From Chitinophagaceae bacterium (lineage in GTDB: Bacteria > Bacteroidota > Bacteroidia > Chitinophagales > Chitinophagaceae), in contig JAMLHK010000015.1 of NCBI GenBank assembly GCA_023957155.1, positions 1 to 64,000 of the forward strand: a stretch of 64,000 bases of DNA. The letters are read 5' to 3'. Both the position numbers and the translations under genes were made by a program. Positions 62,901-64,000 of this stretch are shown piece by piece. Under the pieces are notes generated by a model, which saw only the letters and a program-made list of their open reading frames with translations, ran no database searches and was not told the origin of the DNA. Position 1 is the stretch's first letter, and each line of letters begins with the position of its first letter.

Positions 62901-64000
62901 CAACATACTTACAGTGGTTATGATTCGATCACGTTAAACCCGGACAGGCGGTTTTATTTTGATAAGAAACCGGTGGATGTTTACGCAAAAGTTGGATTAT
63001 ACCCTGCATTCTCCGGTGGACAGATTGCTATTAGCAGGGATGATGAGGTGATTGCCGACTGGATGTGTGATTTTAACGTATTGCAGATAGTAGTGTTTGA
63101 CGGGAACACAAGCCGGCCCTGGGAAAACTTTAATGTAAGCCCTTCGGAAGGCAGGTTTGGCAGCCGGCCGATATGCCATCTCAAGCCCTTCTCTTTCTCT
63201 TATCTGTTAGCCGATCCTGACCAGCGGAAAAAAGCGATGCAGTTGCTGGATTCCATTCCTGATAATAATATGGTTATGATCTACTGGGCAGGAGTATCCG
63301 TGAATACGTTTACCCCGGCTAATCAATCATTTATAAGCGACTGGATGGCAGATACCACCTTGTTAGGGTCAAATCAATCGCTCTACCACAAGCTCAAGAG
63401 CCTGGGTTTGAACAAAATTGATAGTTTTACCCGTAACATTCCTTTCCTTTTCTTTTTTAAGAAAGGAGATGCAACTGCCCCGATTTTTCAAAAAACGGGG
63501 GCTACACCGGATGATTATCTGGTTGAATATTTTACACTCCAGGAGTCTATGGAAAAAGGGTGGGTTGAATCTCCGTGGTTTGGCCCGGCTTTAGAATGGA
63601 ATGAACTGCACTGGGATGGCTCCAGTCTTGATCCTGTTCCCCTGGCAGACAGGTCGGAAGTAGAAGTGTTTGGCAAAAAGGTTAATGGTGATGTGGAGCG
63701 GTTAGCTACGGTTCGTAATGCACGTGATACCACTTTAGCATTTATTGATAGTAAAGAGTACCCTTACCTGAGACTGCGGATGCTAACGAATGATACGGTT
63801 AATGCTACGCCTTACCAGTTGGGGTATTGGCGGATCAACGGTAAGCTGCCTCCTGAAGGATCTATTGCGCCCAATTTATATCTGAAGGGGAGAGATACGT
63901 TGGAGCTGGGAGAGCAATTTGTTTTTGCTATAGCGTTTAAGAATATTAGTGAGATTGCTTTCGACAGTGTTAAACTTAGTGTGAGGATAACGGATAGTAA
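59904..64000 (+). CDS. C25 (gingipain-type) peptidase, PorU/PorU2-like T9SS sortase, partial
   Basis: The frame runs open from an ATG four bases after the PorV-like stop to the window edge (over 1360 codons). Signal peptide MKQLLLILFTLTSFWVRGQ, then a PorU2-like N-terminus (YNNEWIDYGKVYYKF, EHFQLWRNG). The C25 catalytic dyad is readable: His635 in YFGHSSASTLEF and Cys665 in FLVNGCLAGDIF. Beyond it lies a FLNIGKAVDDS-type beta domain (CARDB-like). C25 enzymes include gingipains and the T9SS sortase PorU, which cuts the CTD and links cargo to lipopolysaccharide. The PorV neighbour supports a sortase role; the 3' end is missing. Confidence 0.88.
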   Translation, partial: MMKQLLLILFTLTSFWVRGQYNNEWIDYGKVYYKFPVAKDGLHRITQSVLQGAGLDNTPVEHFQLWRNGTQIPLYTSVPSGVLDGAGYLEFWGEMNDGKPDTKLYRNINDQLNDKWSLETDTASYFLTVNPSGNNLRLVNEANDIAGNTLAPEAFFMYTYGQYYKNRINPGYAGLVVEYIYSSSYDKGEGYTSGDIRPASPRSETISNLFVYPNGPNASFYIAGAGNALYNRRLQVSINNTQVIDAVMNMFNDTRQQATLPVSLINPGAPVVKITNTSDNPNDRMVIAKYELTYPRQFNFGNSTNFIFELPASDTGNYLRITNFNRGSEAPILYDLSNYKRYIGNITESGVIKFALPPSAKKRKLVLMNALASNRTLVNTLTQRNFIDYRQPDHQGDYLIISNRLLYNGPNGNPVQAYAQYRNSDIGGGYNAKVYDIDQLTDQFAFGIKRHPSAVKNFVQYAESVFQAKPRAVFIIGKGVNYIDARTNQNNPLLESLNLVPPFGHPASDNLLVARDGEIISSIPVGRLSVVRAEEIEIYLQKVKEYEAAGANAPQTAAGRAWMKNIVHAIGGGDAILSAKIGGYMNQLKARIEDTLYGGNVKSFTKSTAVTSDLSSEALKQLFAEGIGIINYFGHSSASTLEFNIDDPFVYENQGKYPFFLVNGCLAGDIFMFDLNRFNVITTLSEKYMLAEQRGSIGFIASSHFGVENYLNSYLVGLYNSLSQKEFGHPVGEIMEEALRHLQNVWGADFFARAHAEEITLHGDPVIHFYTQPKPDYVVEDQLVRIPSIISVADRTFTLNIKFLNIGKAVDDSVTIDVKRQLPDGSIITLLRKRIEGPRYADSIEMVIPVNGAIEKGENKFIIKIDADDEVEEITEANNTLIKSFYILEDEIRPIYPYNFSIVTQSSTGFFAYAPQLGKGSNQYIMEIDTTQLFNSPLKQTVSQNGTGGIIEFHPGISMVNNTVYYWRTTTSGDNAVWNNSSFLFNSNSTPGYNQSHYFQHTYSGYDSITLNPDRRFYFDKKPVDVYAKVGLYPAFSGGQIAISRDDEVIADWMCDFNVLQIVVFDGNTSRPWENFNVSPSEGRFGSRPICHLKPFSFSYLLADPDQRKKAMQLLDSIPDNNMVMIYWAGVSVNTFTPANQSFISDWMADTTLLGSNQSLYHKLKSLGLNKIDSFTRNIPFLFFFKKGDATAPIFQKTGATPDDYLVEYFTLQESMEKGWVESPWFGPALEWNELHWDGSSLDPVPLADRSEVEVFGKKVNGDVERLATVRNARDTTLAFIDSKEYPYLRLRMLTNDTVNATPYQLGYWRINGKLPPEGSIAPNLYLKGRDTLELGEQFVFAIAFKNISEIAFDSVKLSVRITDS

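Noticed and set aside
1-64000. CRISPR arrays, prophage, restriction-modification or toxin systems
   Set aside because: No regularly spaced repeats, integrase, phage or known defence genes were seen.

Overview
The window reads as ordinary chromosome of a Bacteroidota bacterium, most likely family Chitinophagaceae. The reasons are type IX secretion (T9SS) sorting domains, PorV-like and PorP/SprF proteins, many lipoproteins with a Cys after a short signal, start sites without clear Shine-Dalgarno sequences, and the Bacteroidota -7 element TAnnTTTG upstream of many genes. The genus is inference. No prophage, CRISPR array, restriction or defence island was seen.

Layout. 0-3 kb: the 3' end of an RND efflux pump, then two tandem arginine-deiminase/amidinotransferase-superfamily hydrolases on the minus strand. 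3-8.5 kb: a small lipoprotein, an azurin-like cupredoxin, a Cys/Met-metabolism PLP enzyme, a GNAT acetyltransferase, an S41 protease lipoprotein and a DUF486 membrane protein. 8.6-11.2 kb: glycolytic pair pfkA-pyk. 11.3-12.6 kb: an intact ISAs1-family insertion sequence with a 10-bp target duplication, sitting in the pfkA/SDR divergent promoter region. 13.5-14.5 kb: about 1 kb of decayed mobile DNA, flanked by a duplicated copy of the 3' end of the next gene. 14.5-23.4 kb: a cupredoxin plus beta-propeller lipoprotein, a sialidase-like protein, an unlisted 39-aa membrane protein, hflK-hflC and an FG-GAP repeat protein. 23.5-32.5 kb: M1 aminopeptidase, a secreted protein with 129-bp tandem repeats, a T9SS-exported M43 metalloprotease, glutaminyl cyclase, an unknown secreted protein and Hsp20. 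32.8-43.3 kb: housekeeping genes (bacilliredoxin, lgt, ndk, DHH phosphoesterase, FKBP, folP, DUF1599, YpdA-like reductase, queE, folD, aminotransferase, DUF3467). 43.5-50 kb: M49-like and M32 peptidases, a zinc-ribbon coiled-coil protein, a Nif3-like protein, and a secreted DUF695/RraB-like protein. 50.3-64 kb: a T9SS-rich end with a 1441-aa PKD adhesin and its PorP/SprF partner, a protein that is almost only a sorting domain, tRNA-Gln, tyrS, a PorV-like protein, and a C25 gingipain-type peptidase (PorU/PorU2-like) cut by the window edge.

How parts connect. The T9SS genes form two modules: cargo plus PorP/SprF, and PorV-like plus C25 peptidase. Several secreted proteins in the window (the M43 protease, the PKD protein and the short CTD protein) carry the matching C-terminal signals. 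BrxA/BrxB-type and YpdA-type proteins, about 6 kb apart, fit a bacillithiol redox system whose biosynthesis genes are not in the window. folP and folD are both folate genes; queE overlaps or abuts folD.

The most interesting non-coding signal is a family of dispersed palindromes of about 35 bp (arms GCGGTC/GACCGC) at five intergenic sites. The second is the insertion sequence that appears to separate the -33 and -7 elements of pfkA.
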